Of a stretch of DNA of 64,000 nucleotides, positions 25,001-34,499 are shown piece by piece. Where the stretch lies: the NCBI RefSeq assembly GCF_014133895.1, contig NC_050730.1, positions 434,001-498,000 on the forward strand, written 5' to 3'. Every line of letters starts with the position of its first letter. Position 1 is the first letter of the stretch. The notes under the pieces are model-generated. The model made no database searches, was not told the DNA's origin, and saw only the letters and a list, made by a program, of their open reading frames with translations. Both the position numbers and the translations under genes were made by a program. The stretch is from Torulaspora globosa. Its lineage: Eukaryota > Ascomycota > Saccharomycetes > Saccharomycetales > Saccharomycetaceae.

Positions 25001-27084
25001 AGGTTGCTGGAAACGTTGCAGTCGACGAAGTTTTGCGGTACATGCTGCATCTGTTGGAATCCCTGGATGATGCAGAATGCGCCCTTTTGGGTCTACAGGA
25101 AATCATGTCTACCAAGTCCGATATTATTTTCCCAATTCTTATCCCAACTTTGCTATCGCCACCCATTGATGCTTTTAAGGCGTCCGCTATGGGCTCATTA
25201 GCTGAGGTTGCTGGTTCTGCACTTTATAAAAGACTGGGGACCATCATTAACGCTCTAGTGGATGCCCTCATCGATGAAAATGCAGAAGAAAAGGCTAAGG
25301 ATGCACTAGCAACTGCACTAGGCAAGGTGTTTTTGTCTGTTACCGAAGGTGAGGGGCTCCATCCATTGCTACAGCAGATCATGGCTTTGCTCAAAAGCGA
25401 AATTCCTGAAAAACGTATTGTTGTCTTGCAGCAATTGCCCAATTTCTTTTCTAAAACTGCTCTGGATTACGATGCTTACCAAATAGATTTTGTCTCCAAT
25501 GCGATCTTATCGCTCGATGATTCTGACATGCGTATTGTTCAAGGAAATTTCGAAGCCCTTTCTGCACTTCTTGCGACAGCAAAAGGTAAATCTGATCTGG
25601 AGAAGTTCATTAAGCCAGCAAAGCAGGCACTACAGATGACAGGTCAGTCTGGGAAGGATCTTCCGGCATTTGCACAACCCAAGGGTCCAAGCTGTGTTTT
25701 GCCTATATTCTTACATGGTTTGATGTATGGATCTAACGACGAACGTGAAGACTCTGCTTTGGGTATAGCGGACGTTGTTTCCAAAACACCCGCAGCAAAC
25801 TTGAAACCTTACGTTAGCACTATTACTGGTCCATTGATTCGTGTGGTTGGAGAAAGATTCAACAGTGATATCAAGGCGGCCATTTTGTTTGCATTGAATA
25901 TTTTATTTGCCAAGATCCCACAGTTCCTAAGACCCTTTATTCCCCAATTGCAAAGAACTTTCATAAAATCTTTGTCTGATCCATCGAACGAGACTTTAAG
26001 ACTGCGCGCAGCTAAGGCACTAGGAACATTGATCGAGTATCAGCCTCGTGTTGATCCTCTGGTTGTTGAACTAGTCACTGCTGCAAAGCAGGCAACGGAT
26101 ATGGGTGTCAAGACTGCTATGCTTAAAGCCCTATTAGAAGTCGTAGGAAAGGCCGGTAGCAAGTTGGCCGAGCCCTCAAAGTTGAAAATTGTCGATCTAG
26201 TCGAGGAAGAAATTCTGTCATCAAACGATAAGCTAGTTACCGCTTACGCTAGACTAATTGGTGCGGTGTCCGAAGTTTTATCTACCGAAGAAGCGCAAAA
26301 GATTTTGAAGCAAAAAGTCCTAGAGTCCGATCTGTCTGACGATTTTGGCAAGTTCGGCATTTTGACTCTGAATTCATTCCTGAGGGATGTACCCCACCAT
26401 CTGATGGATGACGGATTATTGGATCAACTGATCGGCTATATTCTGAGCGCTATCAGCTCGCCAAGCCCCTACTTTTGCGAAAATGGCTTGATAGCTGCTG
26501 GCAAACTACTACTACTCGAGGGTGAAACAAATTCTCCATTTTCTAATGCCGACAATGACAGACGTATGCGGTTGGGTGAGGATGCTATTGGTAAGCTAAT
26601 ACGATCCTTGTCTGTAACCATGCTTCAGCCCACGAGTTCTTCGCTCGATGCAAGACGTCTGTCATTAGTCGTTGTTAGGACTTTAGCCAGACACAAATTC
26701 AAGGAAAGCATTGAACCTTTCTTGGACATTTTAGGACCTTCCGTTTTCTCTTGTCTGCGGGATAATGTGATTCCTATCAAGCTAGCGTCAGAAAAAGCCT
26801 ACTTGGCGATCTTCAGATTGGTCGAAGAAAGTGATATGGCGACATTCAACTCCTGGTTTGAAAAGGTTTCCTCTGGAGGCGACCAGTTAACAAACGCGGC
26901 AGGTGCTCCTGTTCAATTGAGATCCATCGGCGACTACACCAAGAGAGTGGGCAAGAGACTGGCCAATGTTGAACGTGACAGAATTGCAGAAGGCGGTGAT
27001 GCGGAAGCAATGTTTAGTGATCAGTTCGAGGATGAAAGAGAAATTTGGGCAGTCGGTGGCGTTGAACTTAGGGAGGATATCTGA
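19066..27084 (+). CDS. GCN1: Translational activator Gcn1 (HEAT-repeat ribosome-associated regulator of Gcn2)
   Basis: Binds ribosomes with Gcn20 and is required for uncharged tRNA to activate the eIF2-alpha kinase Gcn2 (general amino acid control). The 2672-residue product equals the S. cerevisiae length. It is built throughout of HEAT-like helical repeats. The middle region (about residues 1330-1700) is the EF3-like section, with repeats such as PEVRDATAGATRAIM and IPVAISNLDEISWRTKRGSVELLG. The Gcn2-binding region is expected around residues 2050-2430. A charged coiled-coil-like segment lies near 765-830 (RKKQVAKLSKKLTKEEQ). The ATG at 19066 matches the known N-terminal length. The neighbours MDS3 and HOS2 follow YGL197W-YGL194C order except that DSD1 is missing. 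Confidence 0.98.
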   Translation: MAANGAFIWEKFSQNMVRCCQSSMVSVRVPFLEELLQLVNSGELETPQLSQISLALLNTFTRYQDSKSKSLVVKILSSVVTLDNRFLSSYIDFILAQVEKSPGSKALVDYLNLLEWHDAFLQIIAQDDEVFREHVGRLVKAHTFATYGAESVLDTRETTKKTHSERNQHRRRVRHSILQSTSKALVSSFALNNAEERFSLILDILLGDSKNSLPVSGVILLMGALTQASLQLLPSRPAIHNLLKEKYADEYCSFIGKEVVLGKDPPSVFSLEVCLKPFLHEFVDEGKLNSQILPSLEKAILRAPSFGLNFSAELYSGLDAQQIDLLHFFVSSKLMPQCFSSLKSAKEEVKNESLSSMLTLLSNVTEAQTQEDDLLRLVDEIFKNIKSNMNAEYKTMASDILFAIPTYSRKISLKILTLLATYISKEANEISLSHMLCAFFLHYFSLKESDPALNKIITAGLAEKKLNLRKVWFSSFMRNCHMASQSVMNEFSDVLLEFLTDTLAHCQRYDLVSKWACFEFLDRLLASDMEEAALKALTALKKLPDSGSLGRCLLDVALSRSLRAADRLRCGDILQRTYRREPALIGQSIVEALESRIQGKDTESQDPISYGYITTVLNAISQEIPDKNTQVRILLKLLPLSQWKILNLKNNWAGLVANAKLDPAKLVEENKHDIARTFHDVLGNADLAQSVYGQCVVQAFAYTSFVNPAVIAPLISDCIQSDLRPDELSKHSEDDFLIWAGKEGEMVFDVLNKNFQQNISKNSKEYETLKWEASIRKKQVAKLSKKLTKEEQTLVNEQLNKESTIRRELSKISLRLTRSIKLIKQLLKDAELVDNGSEIWYPIAVSKLLALAIEPKANKLINNSAQDAFLDLASLISERLGSMRLFVGIAILRANQVPNLEERFLEEPLFELLSRVLFRVKFVSGQNPLDSLTLIYLLPLLINVLEEGKRVAIKNADKPVSRTEFVEEDEQEEHLLLAMEILSVHADAFEDSSIPRKPILQVLLSLLNLPSKSKSAKDCLNALCQSISVSPTEEDVQVLLSSLLSPSDFVRSTILQVIDNEFELEPILECSPEIFICKFDSDDSNRTVADFIWDFSNFSVSKGLLNTLLTFFGQADSGLRLFIAKAYATSSEWLMTSGEISFDDSLMSLIRFYLEKAQPLKPILDEYGLVVVSAAGRKDPWAERSTAAIALHNLVRLARDGESVIKIVKFLVQEGALGDREPLVRQEMKEAGVEIITEHGSRYVESLIPIFERSLSAETESTIKENVIILYGSLARHLSPTDERIHTIISRLLVTLDTPSSDVQQAVSACLSPLVVSFESRAEAYLHDLMDKLLNPAVPVVCRKGAAWGIAGLVKGYGISALSQFDIIRDLIEAAEDKKEPKRRESVAFAFEYLSKSLGKYFEPYVIEILPNILKNLGDSVPEVRDATAGATRAIMAHTTSFGVKKLIPVAISNLDEISWRTKRGSVELLGNMAYLDPSQLSTSLSTIVPQMVGVLSDSHKEVRKAADESLKRFGEVIRNPEIQKLVPVLIKAIGDPTKHTDTALDSLIETQFVHYIDGPSLALIIHVIHRGMHDRSANTKRKACKIVGNMAILVDTKDLIPYLQQLIDEVEIAMVDPVPSTRATAARALGALVEKLGEEQFPDLIDRLLESLSDETRSGDRLGSAQALAEVISGLGLSKLEEMLPVILAGVSSYRSYVREGYMPLLLFLPICFGSQFAPYINQIIQPILAGLADADENIRDSALKAGKLIVKNYATKAIDLLLPELERGMFDENERIRLSSVQLSGELLFQVTGISSKNEFSEEDGEYHGEVSKKMVDVLGQERRNRILSALFVCRNDTSGIVRANTVDIWKALVPNTPRTVKEILPTLISTIVIHLASSSETLRKIAAQTLGDMVRRVGGNALAQILPTLTKSLEEKSSPDSRQGVCIALRELITSSSLELLSDFQPLIVGIIRDTLVDSSETVRQASAQCFDAYQEVAGNVAVDEVLRYMLHLLESLDDAECALLGLQEIMSTKSDIIFPILIPTLLSPPIDAFKASAMGSLAEVAGSALYKRLGTIINALVDALIDENAEEKAKDALATALGKVFLSVTEGEGLHPLLQQIMALLKSEIPEKRIVVLQQLPNFFSKTALDYDAYQIDFVSNAILSLDDSDMRIVQGNFEALSALLATAKGKSDLEKFIKPAKQALQMTGQSGKDLPAFAQPKGPSCVLPIFLHGLMYGSNDEREDSALGIADVVSKTPAANLKPYVSTITGPLIRVVGERFNSDIKAAILFALNILFAKIPQFLRPFIPQLQRTFIKSLSDPSNETLRLRAAKALGTLIEYQPRVDPLVVELVTAAKQATDMGVKTAMLKALLEVVGKAGSKLAEPSKLKIVDLVEEEILSSNDKLVTAYARLIGAVSEVLSTEEAQKILKQKVLESDLSDDFGKFGILTLNSFLRDVPHHLMDDGLLDQLIGYILSAISSPSPYFCENGLIAAGKLLLLEGETNSPFSNADNDRRMRLGEDAIGKLIRSLSVTMLQPTSSSLDARRLSLVVVRTLARHKFKESIEPFLDILGPSVFSCLRDNVIPIKLASEKAYLAIFRLVEESDMATFNSWFEKVSSGGDQLTNAAGAPVQLRSIGDYTKRVGKRLANVERDRIAEGGDAEAMFSDQFEDEREIWAVGGVELREDI

Positions 27085-27163
27085 CCCATGTGATAGATTC
27101 CGTACTGTATTTTATTCTTAATAGATAGTTGTACAAACTTTACATGAAGTGCTTCTAGCCTTT

Positions 27164-27388
27164 TCAGTCTTCGCCCTCCGTGCTATCAAGAAAACTCCAA
27201 ACCAACTTTTCTAGTGGAGGAAATCTTTGCCACCATCTCAAATTATTGCATTCACCACCTGAGCAATTCATGAGCCATTGTCTTAAATAAAAGGCAATGT
27301 ACCTTTCGAACAGCTTTTGTGCTAGGTTACATATTAGTGCAAGAAACAAAAGGGCGGATGCAACTTTCAAAAGGCCGATATGAGACAT
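27164..27388 (-). CDS. Small predicted membrane protein downstream of HOS2 (possibly YGL194C-A-like)
   Basis: The frame is open from 27526, but the codon there is TTG; the first ATG (27388) gives 74 residues. The product begins MSHIGLLKVASALLFLALI, a hydrophobic stretch suitable as a signal-anchor, and continues with an aromatic/basic region and an acidic end (DSTEGED). S. cerevisiae has a small conserved ORF of unknown function, YGL194C-A (about 80 codons), in the same place and orientation between GCN1 and HOS2. I cannot align the two from memory, so the link is positional. The alternative is a chance frame in a convergent 3' region. Confidence 0.4.
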   Translation of the reverse strand: MSHIGLLKVASALLFLALICNLAQKLFERYIAFYLRQWLMNCSGGECNNLRWWQRFPPLEKLVWSFLDSTEGED

Positions 27389-27593
27389 ACTCAGGCCTAA
27401 CGATACTCGATCCACTTCTTTCGCTAGTTTATATAGCCTTAAGCCGATTACGGTGCTTGATGAATTCGAGCGTTTTGTCAGAAAAACCTCTAGCGAGTGC
27501 GATGCGAGCCCACTTTTAACTAACAAGTATCATAAATAAATTACAAGCACTTTTATCATTATTGCGACGACAAAAATCAAAGCACAGATTCAG

Positions 27594-28934
27594 CTACGGC
27601 GTTTTCGCATTCTCCTTTTCCATTTGAATCAATCTCCAGGATTCATCCTCCTCATTCAATTCTTTAATTAAATCTTCCTCCTCTGGCGTAATCCCTGAAA
27701 TGTCCGTCGTCGGTATGCAATCAGCATCCATGCGAACGCTGGGCGCGCCCTGAAGGTACCTTATACTCTCATAACATCGTATTCGAATGTCTTCTAGATA
27801 TTTCTTGCTGTTTTTGTTCTCGTAGAGATCATCGAGGACAGGATAAAGCGAGTAATCGGGCCCAAACCAATCGCGAAACGGTATATCCTCTGGCAGGTCT
27901 TTTGATAAGAGCACGTTGTTCAATACACCTGTTTCATACGCCCAAAGCCGAGATACGTTTCTTGGGGTGTAGCCTCCACCGCCAACGACCAACATAGGAA
28001 TTCCAAAAGATCGTACAAATTTCACGCACTCTCCATGTGCTTTGATGTTGAGGTTGAAGCATCCGAGTCTGTCATGTCCTAGTGAATCGGCCCCGCACTG
28101 TTGTATGATAACCGTTGGCTTGTAGGATGTGATCAGTGGATCAATGATTGATTTGAATAGGTTGATGTAAGAGTCGTCGTCGATGCCATCATCGAGAGGA
28201 ACGTTCATGGCAAAGTGTTTCCCGCTTGCACAACCCACCTCGTCGTAATTACCAGTTCCCGGGAAAAATTCGCCATTGTATTTGTGAAACGAAATCGTGT
28301 AAACGCGATCAGTTGTGTAGAATGCCTCCTGCACTCCGTCGCCATGGTGCAGATCGATATCGATATACAGCACCCTTGGATGATATCGCAGCAGGCTCAG
28401 GATCGCCAGCACAATATCATTCACGTAGCAGAACCCTGATGGATTGTTCTTCTTGGCATGGTGTAGGCCGCCTGACCAATTGATTGCTATGTCCGACTGG
28501 TCGTTTATCAGCTTCCTTGCTGCGTCCAGCGATGCTCCAGCATATAGCGAGCTGTAGGTGAACAAATTCTGAAAAATGGGACAGTCGTCTCCGATATTAA
28601 ATTTCTCCAAAGTACCTCTAGGCATCTTGCTCAGGTTCTCCGGAGTCACTTTGCATAGGAAATTGATGTAATCTGCTGTGTGGAATTCTGTCATTTCATT
28701 CTTTGTTGCTGCTCTCGTCTCGTACAAGTCCATAATCTGATGCAGTCCATATGACGACACCAGATGGTCCGTCAGCATGAGTCTGAAAGGCTTCATGGGG
28801 TGTCGTACACCATAGTGGTAGTTTGAGACTTTCGGGTTGAAATGGTAAGACACTCTCGGACAATAAGTAGACCCAAATTCATATAACGGTTGTTCTTTTC
28901 TAGTTTTCTCATCGTAAGAGAACGTGGACTCCAT
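27594..28934 (-). CDS. HOS2: Class I histone deacetylase Hos2 (Set3 complex)
   Basis: Zinc-dependent deacetylase of H3/H4 in gene bodies; catalytic subunit of the Set3 complex, which represses meiotic genes. The ATG at 28934 ([11 protein letters not shown]) gives 446 residues, against 452 in S. cerevisiae; the frame extends to a GTG 14 codons upstream, which I reject. Active-site segments are visible: [37 protein letters not shown] and the catalytic tyrosine region [16 protein letters not shown]. It is divergent from the meiotic methyltransferase gene IME4, as in YGL194C/YGL192W. Confidence 0.97.
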   Translation of the reverse strand: MESTFSYDEKTRKEQPLYEFGSTYCPRVSYHFNPKVSNYHYGVRHPMKPFRLMLTDHLVSSYGLHQIMDLYETRAATKNEMTEFHTADYINFLCKVTPENLSKMPRGTLEKFNIGDDCPIFQNLFTYSSLYAGASLDAARKLINDQSDIAINWSGGLHHAKKNNPSGFCYVNDIVLAILSLLRYHPRVLYIDIDLHHGDGVQEAFYTTDRVYTISFHKYNGEFFPGTGNYDEVGCASGKHFAMNVPLDDGIDDDSYINLFKSIIDPLITSYKPTVIIQQCGADSLGHDRLGCFNLNIKAHGECVKFVRSFGIPMLVVGGGGYTPRNVSRLWAYETGVLNNVLLSKDLPEDIPFRDWFGPDYSLYPVLDDLYENKNSKKYLEDIRIRCYESIRYLQGAPSVRMDADCIPTTDISGITPEEEDLIKELNEEDESWRLIQMEKENAKTP

Positions 28935-29470
28935 ACCGACCACGCTCCAGCTACTCAGATCCCCCAGAGTGGCCACTACCTGCTAGTTGGTGATGGATCA
29001 AGCTCAGCTTTAACCTCTGGAGCTCTTGTTATATGTATCGCGTCGCACGAACCATATCTTGTGAAGATCAAACGGTATAAACAACTCTACTTCACCAGTT
29101 TTGGCTCGAGATACCGTCTATTGAGAGCCTGGATAGCGTTTAGAAGACCAGAGCCTTGCGCTTGAAGGTAGCTTGAGTGTTCTGTGCTGATTTCTCGATT
29201 TGAGCTCCGTTTTGCCGTCAACAACTGCGCAATTGATGGACAATGCTGCTCAGGAAACATCCAGGCTAATGAGTGTCCACCTATGGAATAGATCCCTTTA
29301 TATCCTCTCTTCTGAGTGATGTTGGTTGTTTCATCTTGGTTGTGGTGAAACTGACGTGAAACACATCATGTGGTTATGTGCAGCAGCTCGGCGGCTGATT
29401 GATCTGGACGGTTTAAACGCTAATAGACCACTTTCAAGAACCGAAGAGGCCCAGGCAGAAGCTAGGAGGG
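28935..29470. promoter_or_regulatory. HOS2/IME4 divergent promoter region
   Basis: 536 bp between two divergently transcribed genes. No URS1 or a1-alpha2 operator was recognised by eye, and no convincing small gene. Confidence 0.45.
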
Positions 29471-31087
29471 ATGATTGACGAAAATCTGGTACGGTATTTG
29501 GCAGAAAACCATCGTGAGTTGCTGGCCCTCCCGGTTTCGGGCCAGCTTCGAAGGATATTCCCCTTGTACGTGATGGATTGCAAGATGAGGGATCAAGACA
29601 CTACGGGATATGTGTTTGAAAGGTTTGTGCGGAATGTGGAAGCCATTTGTGACGTTGCACCAGGTTCGTTGGTGTTCACAGAAGACCATTGGGCTGTTAA
29701 AGAGACTGCAGAGTTGGAATTTGTGCATCAAGCACAGCTGCAGTGCCTTCTTAACGTTCTTAGCGGTAGCCAGGCCAAAGTAAAGCCCGGGAGATCTGCA
29801 GGTGACGAGCCTGCAGGGCTTCTTGACAAGCTTCTGCGGTTGGTGGATCAAGACAGCGGAGAAGGACTGAGTCACCACAGACTCTTAGACCAGTTGCAAC
29901 ATTGCTTGAACATTGAGCCTGCCTCTGTAATGCTGGGCAAGGAGAGGGCTCGGAAAACAGTGCAGATGGCACAATACGTTCCTGTTTGTGCAGACCGTCG
30001 ACATGGTATGCTTCTTTCCAGCGCCGTGACTGTAGTGAATAATAAGATCACGTCAGTGCAATCGGTCAAACTATCCAAGGCGGATGGACATTGTCCTAGC
30101 CTCATGGACTGCCTGAGAAGTAAAATACATTATGTGCCTTATTTGAGACCTCAGACGGATATGAACCTCGGCGATTGTTCTTATTTGGATACTTGCCACA
30201 AGCTAAACACATGTCGTTATGTGCACTACCTGCAGTATTTTCCAGAGTCCCTGAAAGTGAAAGTAGGCGTTGCTACGGAGGAAATCAACAAGCAGATCAA
30301 GCTTCAGGTCGGTGTTCCCTTCTACACTCACGGTAACTGCAGCGCTGACGCGATTAAAGTCGAAACACCTCGGCAGTGGATTCAATGCGACGTTAGAAAG
30401 TTTGATTTTAGTATCTTGGGAAAATTCTCCGCAGTGGTAGCAGATCCAGCCTGGAACATTCATATGAATCTTCCCTACGGAACATGCAACGATGTTGAAC
30501 TGCTGGACTTGCCCCTCAATCAGTTGCAAGAAGAAGGCTTGCTCTTTTTGTGGGTTACCGGACGGGCAATTGAACTAGGAAAAGAATCATTGCAGAAGTG
30601 GGGCTACCAGGTAATTCATGAGATTGCATGGATAAAGACTAACCAATTGAATCGCACTATAGTAACCGGACGGACTGGTCACTGGCTGAATCACTCGAAA
30701 GAGCATTTACTAGTCGGGCTCAAGGGCAAGCCGCAGTGGCTTAATAAGCGCTTGGACACGGACTTGATCGTTTCATCAACCAGAGAGACGAGCAGAAAGC
30801 CCGATGAGCTGTATGGATTAATAGAGAGGCTAGTCGGACAACACGCTAGGAAGCTTGAGATTTTCGGTAGAGATCACAACTTGAGACCAGGCTGGTTTAC
30901 AATAGGCAACCAGCTGACGGGAACAAATATCCATGAGCCAGACGTTAAGAAAAGGTACGAGAAGTTTCTCCAAAGTCAATTGAGCGAAAGACAAGCAGTT
31001 GCAAGCTATTCAAACAGGCCCAAAACGCTAAAAAACGGCGAACAGACAGCACACAGAAGGACCAAAGCGACGAATACAAGGCACTAG
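29471..31087 (+). CDS. IME4: mRNA N6-adenosine methyltransferase Ime4 (METTL3 family)
   Basis: Catalytic subunit of the MIS complex that deposits m6A on mRNA and promotes entry into meiosis. 538 residues here, 600 in S. cerevisiae, mainly through a shorter Gln-rich tail. The MT-A70 domain occupies the C-terminal half: a Cys/His cluster GDCSYLDTCHKLNTCRYVHY, then the catalytic motif at residues 325-328, which reads DPAW rather than the family consensus DPPW, followed by NIHMNLPYGT, FLWVTGRAIELG and GRDHNLRPGW. The ATG at 29471 is the first in frame. It lies between HOS2 and COX13 as YGL192W does. Confidence 0.95.
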   Translation: MIDENLVRYLAENHRELLALPVSGQLRRIFPLYVMDCKMRDQDTTGYVFERFVRNVEAICDVAPGSLVFTEDHWAVKETAELEFVHQAQLQCLLNVLSGSQAKVKPGRSAGDEPAGLLDKLLRLVDQDSGEGLSHHRLLDQLQHCLNIEPASVMLGKERARKTVQMAQYVPVCADRRHGMLLSSAVTVVNNKITSVQSVKLSKADGHCPSLMDCLRSKIHYVPYLRPQTDMNLGDCSYLDTCHKLNTCRYVHYLQYFPESLKVKVGVATEEINKQIKLQVGVPFYTHGNCSADAIKVETPRQWIQCDVRKFDFSILGKFSAVVADPAWNIHMNLPYGTCNDVELLDLPLNQLQEEGLLFLWVTGRAIELGKESLQKWGYQVIHEIAWIKTNQLNRTIVTGRTGHWLNHSKEHLLVGLKGKPQWLNKRLDTDLIVSSTRETSRKPDELYGLIERLVGQHARKLEIFGRDHNLRPGWFTIGNQLTGTNIHEPDVKKRYEKFLQSQLSERQAVASYSNRPKTLKNGEQTAHRRTKATNTRH

Positions 31088-31399
31088 GCTCATCCGAGAT
31101 CCTGCTACGCTCCCATATCATCCATATGACAACTTACGGCTCGCTACCGCCATCTATTCGATATCGGTATACTAGTGAACGCTCTCCAGCATATATCGCG
31201 TAGAGTGTGGTCACATGACTTTTGTCCAATAGGTGTCCTTAAATTCGTCGTGCGAGTTCTATCGGACACTCGGCTTCTGAACTATTCTCCTGGTCGGGGA
31301 GCACTACATTGCTTGATATATCGAGAACATCAGTGAGTGTGAACGCACACTAAGCTCATTTTTCAGCAAGTCTGATCCAGGATTCCAAATTTTTGAAGC
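31088..31399. promoter_or_regulatory. IME4-COX13 intergenic region
   Basis: 312 bp containing the COX13 promoter; GTCCAATAGG at about 31213-31222 includes a CCAAT box, suitable for Hap2/3/4/5. No a1-alpha2 operator, which in S. cerevisiae lies 3' of IME4, was recognised. Confidence 0.4.
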
Positions 31400-31786
31400 A
31401 TGTTTAGACAAGTGCTAAGAAAGTACTCTTCTCTACCTCCTCATGCATTGGAGCCAGCTTTCGGTGCTCCAAACAAGGCAGCTGCTGAGGCTTTCAAGAA
31501 ATCGCTAGAAGCAACCCAACATCATGCTAAGGAAACTTCTGGTTTGTGGTACAAGATCAGTTTGTTCGTTGCTCTACCAGCTATCGCTTTGGCCACCGTC
31601 AACACTTACTTTGTCGAGAAGGAACATTACGAACACCGTCAACACCTAAAACATGTGCCAGATTCTGAATGGCCAAGAGACTACGAATATCAAAATATCA
31701 GGATTAAGCCATTTTTCTGGGGTGATGGGGACAAGACTTTATTCTGGAACCCAGTTGTCAATAGACACGTTGCACACGATGATTAA
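31400..31786 (+). CDS. COX13: Cytochrome c oxidase subunit 6A (Cox13)
   Basis: Nuclear-encoded regulatory subunit of complex IV in the mitochondrial inner membrane. 128 residues (129 in S. cerevisiae). The basic N-terminus MFRQVLRKYSSLPPHA is a mitochondrial presequence. One membrane segment, YKISLFVALPAIALATVNTYF, is followed by the conserved subunit VIa tail with RDYEYQNIRIKPFFWGDG. It is convergent with CDC55, as YGL191W is with YGL190C. Confidence 0.97.
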   Translation: MFRQVLRKYSSLPPHALEPAFGAPNKAAAEAFKKSLEATQHHAKETSGLWYKISLFVALPAIALATVNTYFVEKEHYEHRQHLKHVPDSEWPRDYEYQNIRIKPFFWGDGDKTLFWNPVVNRHVAHDD

Positions 31787-32126
31787 GGATCCTCAGAAAG
31801 GAAAGAATAAGGAATACAATATTTGGGCATGATAATATTTAACTCTCACTTCAAGATGACAGAATGACTCAGAATGAGAAATTCTGATCTTTTAGCTAAA
31901 ATTTATCTATGTGATAGTGATAATTGAAGCAATTTTAGATTACAACGCATGGTCTCATTTGTTCGACACTGCGTGACGGGTCACCCAAATTGTGCTGGAT
32001 TTACCAGGACGCTGGGGGCTACAGATGGTGTTGGAATAATGACTTGTATTGCCAGTCGCTCTCTAATGAGACGAGAGGGAAAAGATCAGACCTATAAAAT
32101 CACACACAAACACTTAGACGAAACCA
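31787..32126. other. COX13-CDC55 convergent 3' region
   Basis: 340 bp between two convergent genes; nothing beyond 3' flanks was recognised. Confidence 0.5.
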
Positions 32127-33704
32127 TTACAATGCAGAAAATATGAATAAATTGTTCGTCGCAGCCACGGCAATGCTATTTTCTCTGGGGTGCCACGAAA
32201 AATGTAGAATACTCTTCTTGAAATCAATATTGTCACCCCAATCCTTGTTTCTTGCTGATCTTTGCGCTAATCCATATCTTTTGCTCTTGAAAGCCGTCTT
32301 ATCCGCTTGCAGAACGATTTCGTTTAGGGTATTTCCGTTGTCTTCATTACTGTTTCGACTGCTATTACTGCTTCTCCGTCTATTCCCCTTTCTTCCGCCC
32401 AAGGTAGAACCATTATTTCTCAGATCATTACTACTATTACCTTTATTAATATTGCTGTTGAATTTCATTGCTTTATCCTTCGAGGATTTTTTATCGCTGT
32501 TGAAGTTTATGGTTTGATTCTCGTCACCAAAGCTCTTTACAACGCCGCGGGGATCATCACCGGTATTGATTACATTGGGATAAATCATAAAGTTGTTATC
32601 GTAAGAGCCAGTCATTACGCTTGAACTATCGCCGCTGAAGCACACCTCAAATTTGTCAAAAATTGCGTCGTTTTCATAAGTATCACTCAGCCTTTCCTTC
32701 AGTTGATCATGAATGTTTATGGTCTTCAATGGCTTGTTATCCATATTGACATCCCAAATTTTCACCGTCAAGTAATCTCTTGACGCGATGTAGCGTCCGT
32801 TGGGACTGAATTTGACATCAGAGATGGACGAAGTGATTTCTGTAAAAAAATTATGATTAATTGGATCCAGATACTCTTCAAAAGTCCTTGTCTTATTATC
32901 ACACAAGGCATTTAGCCGCATATCACACAACTTTATGGTACCCTTTGAAGATGAATACATGAATAGATTACAATGCTCGGGATGGAACTCTGCACTTGTG
33001 ATAACCTCAGTCAGTTCCTCCATATTAGCGGGCTTAATGTCGACGATATTAAAACTCTGGTCCGGTATGTCCAAATTCCAAAGATTGATCCTCAAATCAT
33101 CTGCACTAATGAAAGTTTCCTGGTCGGAACTAATCGAGATCGAGTTGATGTGATAAGTATGAGCGTTACTATAGGTTCTTTTCGGCGCCGCGGCTATGAT
33201 TGTGTCATGCTGGGATAATTTTGGCAGTCTTAAATTCTGCAAGCTAAGTGCAGCCCTAGCAGACCCATTCCCGTTGTTTGGGCTTGCGCCGTAGTGTCTT
33301 TTCAAAGCTTGGCCCTCGGATAAGTTGTTCTCACTGACAAGTTTCACGTTTTTCTCATAAATCTTCCAAAGCTTGATCGTTTTGTCGTTTGTACTCAAGA
33401 GGAAGTGAGATTTCTGCGTGGGTCGCAACCATTTGATCTGATTTATCTTCTCCTCAATCTCGAGCGATTTCAAATAATCGAATTCTGCGTCGTGACTTTG
33501 GAACTCCGTCAAGAACTTGTACTCACAGTGTTTATCGTTGTTCCTCTCAAACAACACAACACGGCCACCGCGGTCACCGGTAGCCAAGTAGTCTCCCAAA
33601 CGATCGAATTCCACCGCCGTGATGATATCGGCCTCGGTGACCACTATGTCCGCTTTATCCCCAAAACACTGACTGAACTTGAAATCAAAATTCTCCAATG
33701 TCAT
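32127..33704 (-). CDS. CDC55: PP2A regulatory B subunit Cdc55
   Basis: WD40 B-type subunit that directs PP2A in mitotic entry, the spindle checkpoint and nutrient control; PP2A-Cdc55 is the target inhibited by Igo1/2, whose gene lies at 51.6 kb. 525 residues (526 in S. cerevisiae). The N-terminus [22 protein letters not shown] and repeats such as [22 protein letters not shown] and [12 protein letters not shown] are near-identical to the known protein. A Ser/Asn-rich insert lies near residues 400-455, and the C-terminus [20 protein letters not shown] closes the propeller. Confidence 0.98.
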   Translation of the reverse strand: MTLENFDFKFSQCFGDKADIVVTEADIITAVEFDRLGDYLATGDRGGRVVLFERNNDKHCEYKFLTEFQSHDAEFDYLKSLEIEEKINQIKWLRPTQKSHFLLSTNDKTIKLWKIYEKNVKLVSENNLSEGQALKRHYGASPNNGNGSARAALSLQNLRLPKLSQHDTIIAAAPKRTYSNAHTYHINSISISSDQETFISADDLRINLWNLDIPDQSFNIVDIKPANMEELTEVITSAEFHPEHCNLFMYSSSKGTIKLCDMRLNALCDNKTRTFEEYLDPINHNFFTEITSSISDVKFSPNGRYIASRDYLTVKIWDVNMDNKPLKTINIHDQLKERLSDTYENDAIFDKFEVCFSGDSSSVMTGSYDNNFMIYPNVINTGDDPRGVVKSFGDENQTINFNSDKKSSKDKAMKFNSNINKGNSSNDLRNNGSTLGGRKGNRRRSSNSSRNSNEDNGNTLNEIVLQADKTAFKSKRYGLAQRSARNKDWGDNIDFKKSILHFSWHPRENSIAVAATNNLFIFSAL

Positions 33705-34139
33705 TGCATCAAGCGATTATGACGAAATACCAATGATCTGCAAGTGTAGTGGTGGCAAAACTCAATTGGATGGATCCCGCAAGATAAACAAAGTCAGAAC
33801 TCGAAGCCGACAACACCAGATTACAGTTCGTACCAAAGAGCTCCGTCGTCAATTCAAAGACCAAGTCCCAATGAGCTTCCAAAGATCCCCAAATAACTCA
33901 ATCGAAGGTGCCAGTGCTCGAACCGATCCCTCTGATGGTTAATCTCTACGCATTCTTCAACGTCTCTTAACGATTAAAGGGTGAGCGAACAAATTTTCTG
34001 TTAGCCAAGGGGCCGCTTCAGGGCCCATCGCTTTCGACGAGAACACACCTCTGCTCTTTAATACCATACAATTTAGCATTTATTATGTAGATTTGAAGAA
34101 ACTAGACTAGAAGTAGGATAGAGTGGACTCCAAACATGC
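33705..34139. other. CDC55 promoter and RPS26 3' flank
   Basis: 435 bp holding the CDC55 upstream region. Overlapping frames (33679-33942 plus) are not credible genes; no other element was recognised. Confidence 0.45.
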
Positions 34140-34499
34140 TTACAAAGCCTTCTTAGCGGCGTCAGCAGGAGACACTCTGTTCTCTCTGTTGAATCTCTGT
34201 CTTTGAGGAGGAGCTCTGTTTCTTCTGTCGGTTCTGGATCTGACTCTGACGATTCTTGCGTGAATGGCACAGGAGACACAGTAGTGCAACTTGTTGTAAG
34301 TCTTTGGTAGGGCGTATTCGGCGTAGACAGATGCCTCAGACAAATCTCTGATGGCGGCAGCTTCAACGATGTTTCTGATGGCCATTCTCTTGATAGCCTT
34401 GTCCTTTGGAACAGACTTGGAACAGTTGACACATCTCACTGGCTTGACGTGACCTCTACCCTTCTTGTTTCTACCGTTGGAAGCTCTCTTCTTTGGCAT
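34140..34499 (-). CDS. RPS26: Small-subunit ribosomal protein eS26
   Basis: Component of the 40S subunit near the mRNA exit channel. The ATG at 34499 ([16 protein letters not shown]) gives exactly 119 residues as in S. cerevisiae Rps26a/b. Zinc-binding pairs CVNC and CVSC are visible, and the C-terminus is basic. Upstream codons to 34529 are in frame but lie before the ATG. S. cerevisiae has two copies (YGL189C, YER131W); both of their neighbourhoods are merged around this single gene. Codon use is strongly biased, as in highly expressed yeast genes. Confidence 0.98.
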   Translation of the reverse strand: MPKKRASNGRNKKGRGHVKPVRCVNCSKSVPKDKAIKRMAIRNIVEAAAIRDLSEASVYAEYALPKTYNKLHYCVSCAIHARIVRVRSRTDRRNRAPPQRQRFNRENRVSPADAAKKAL

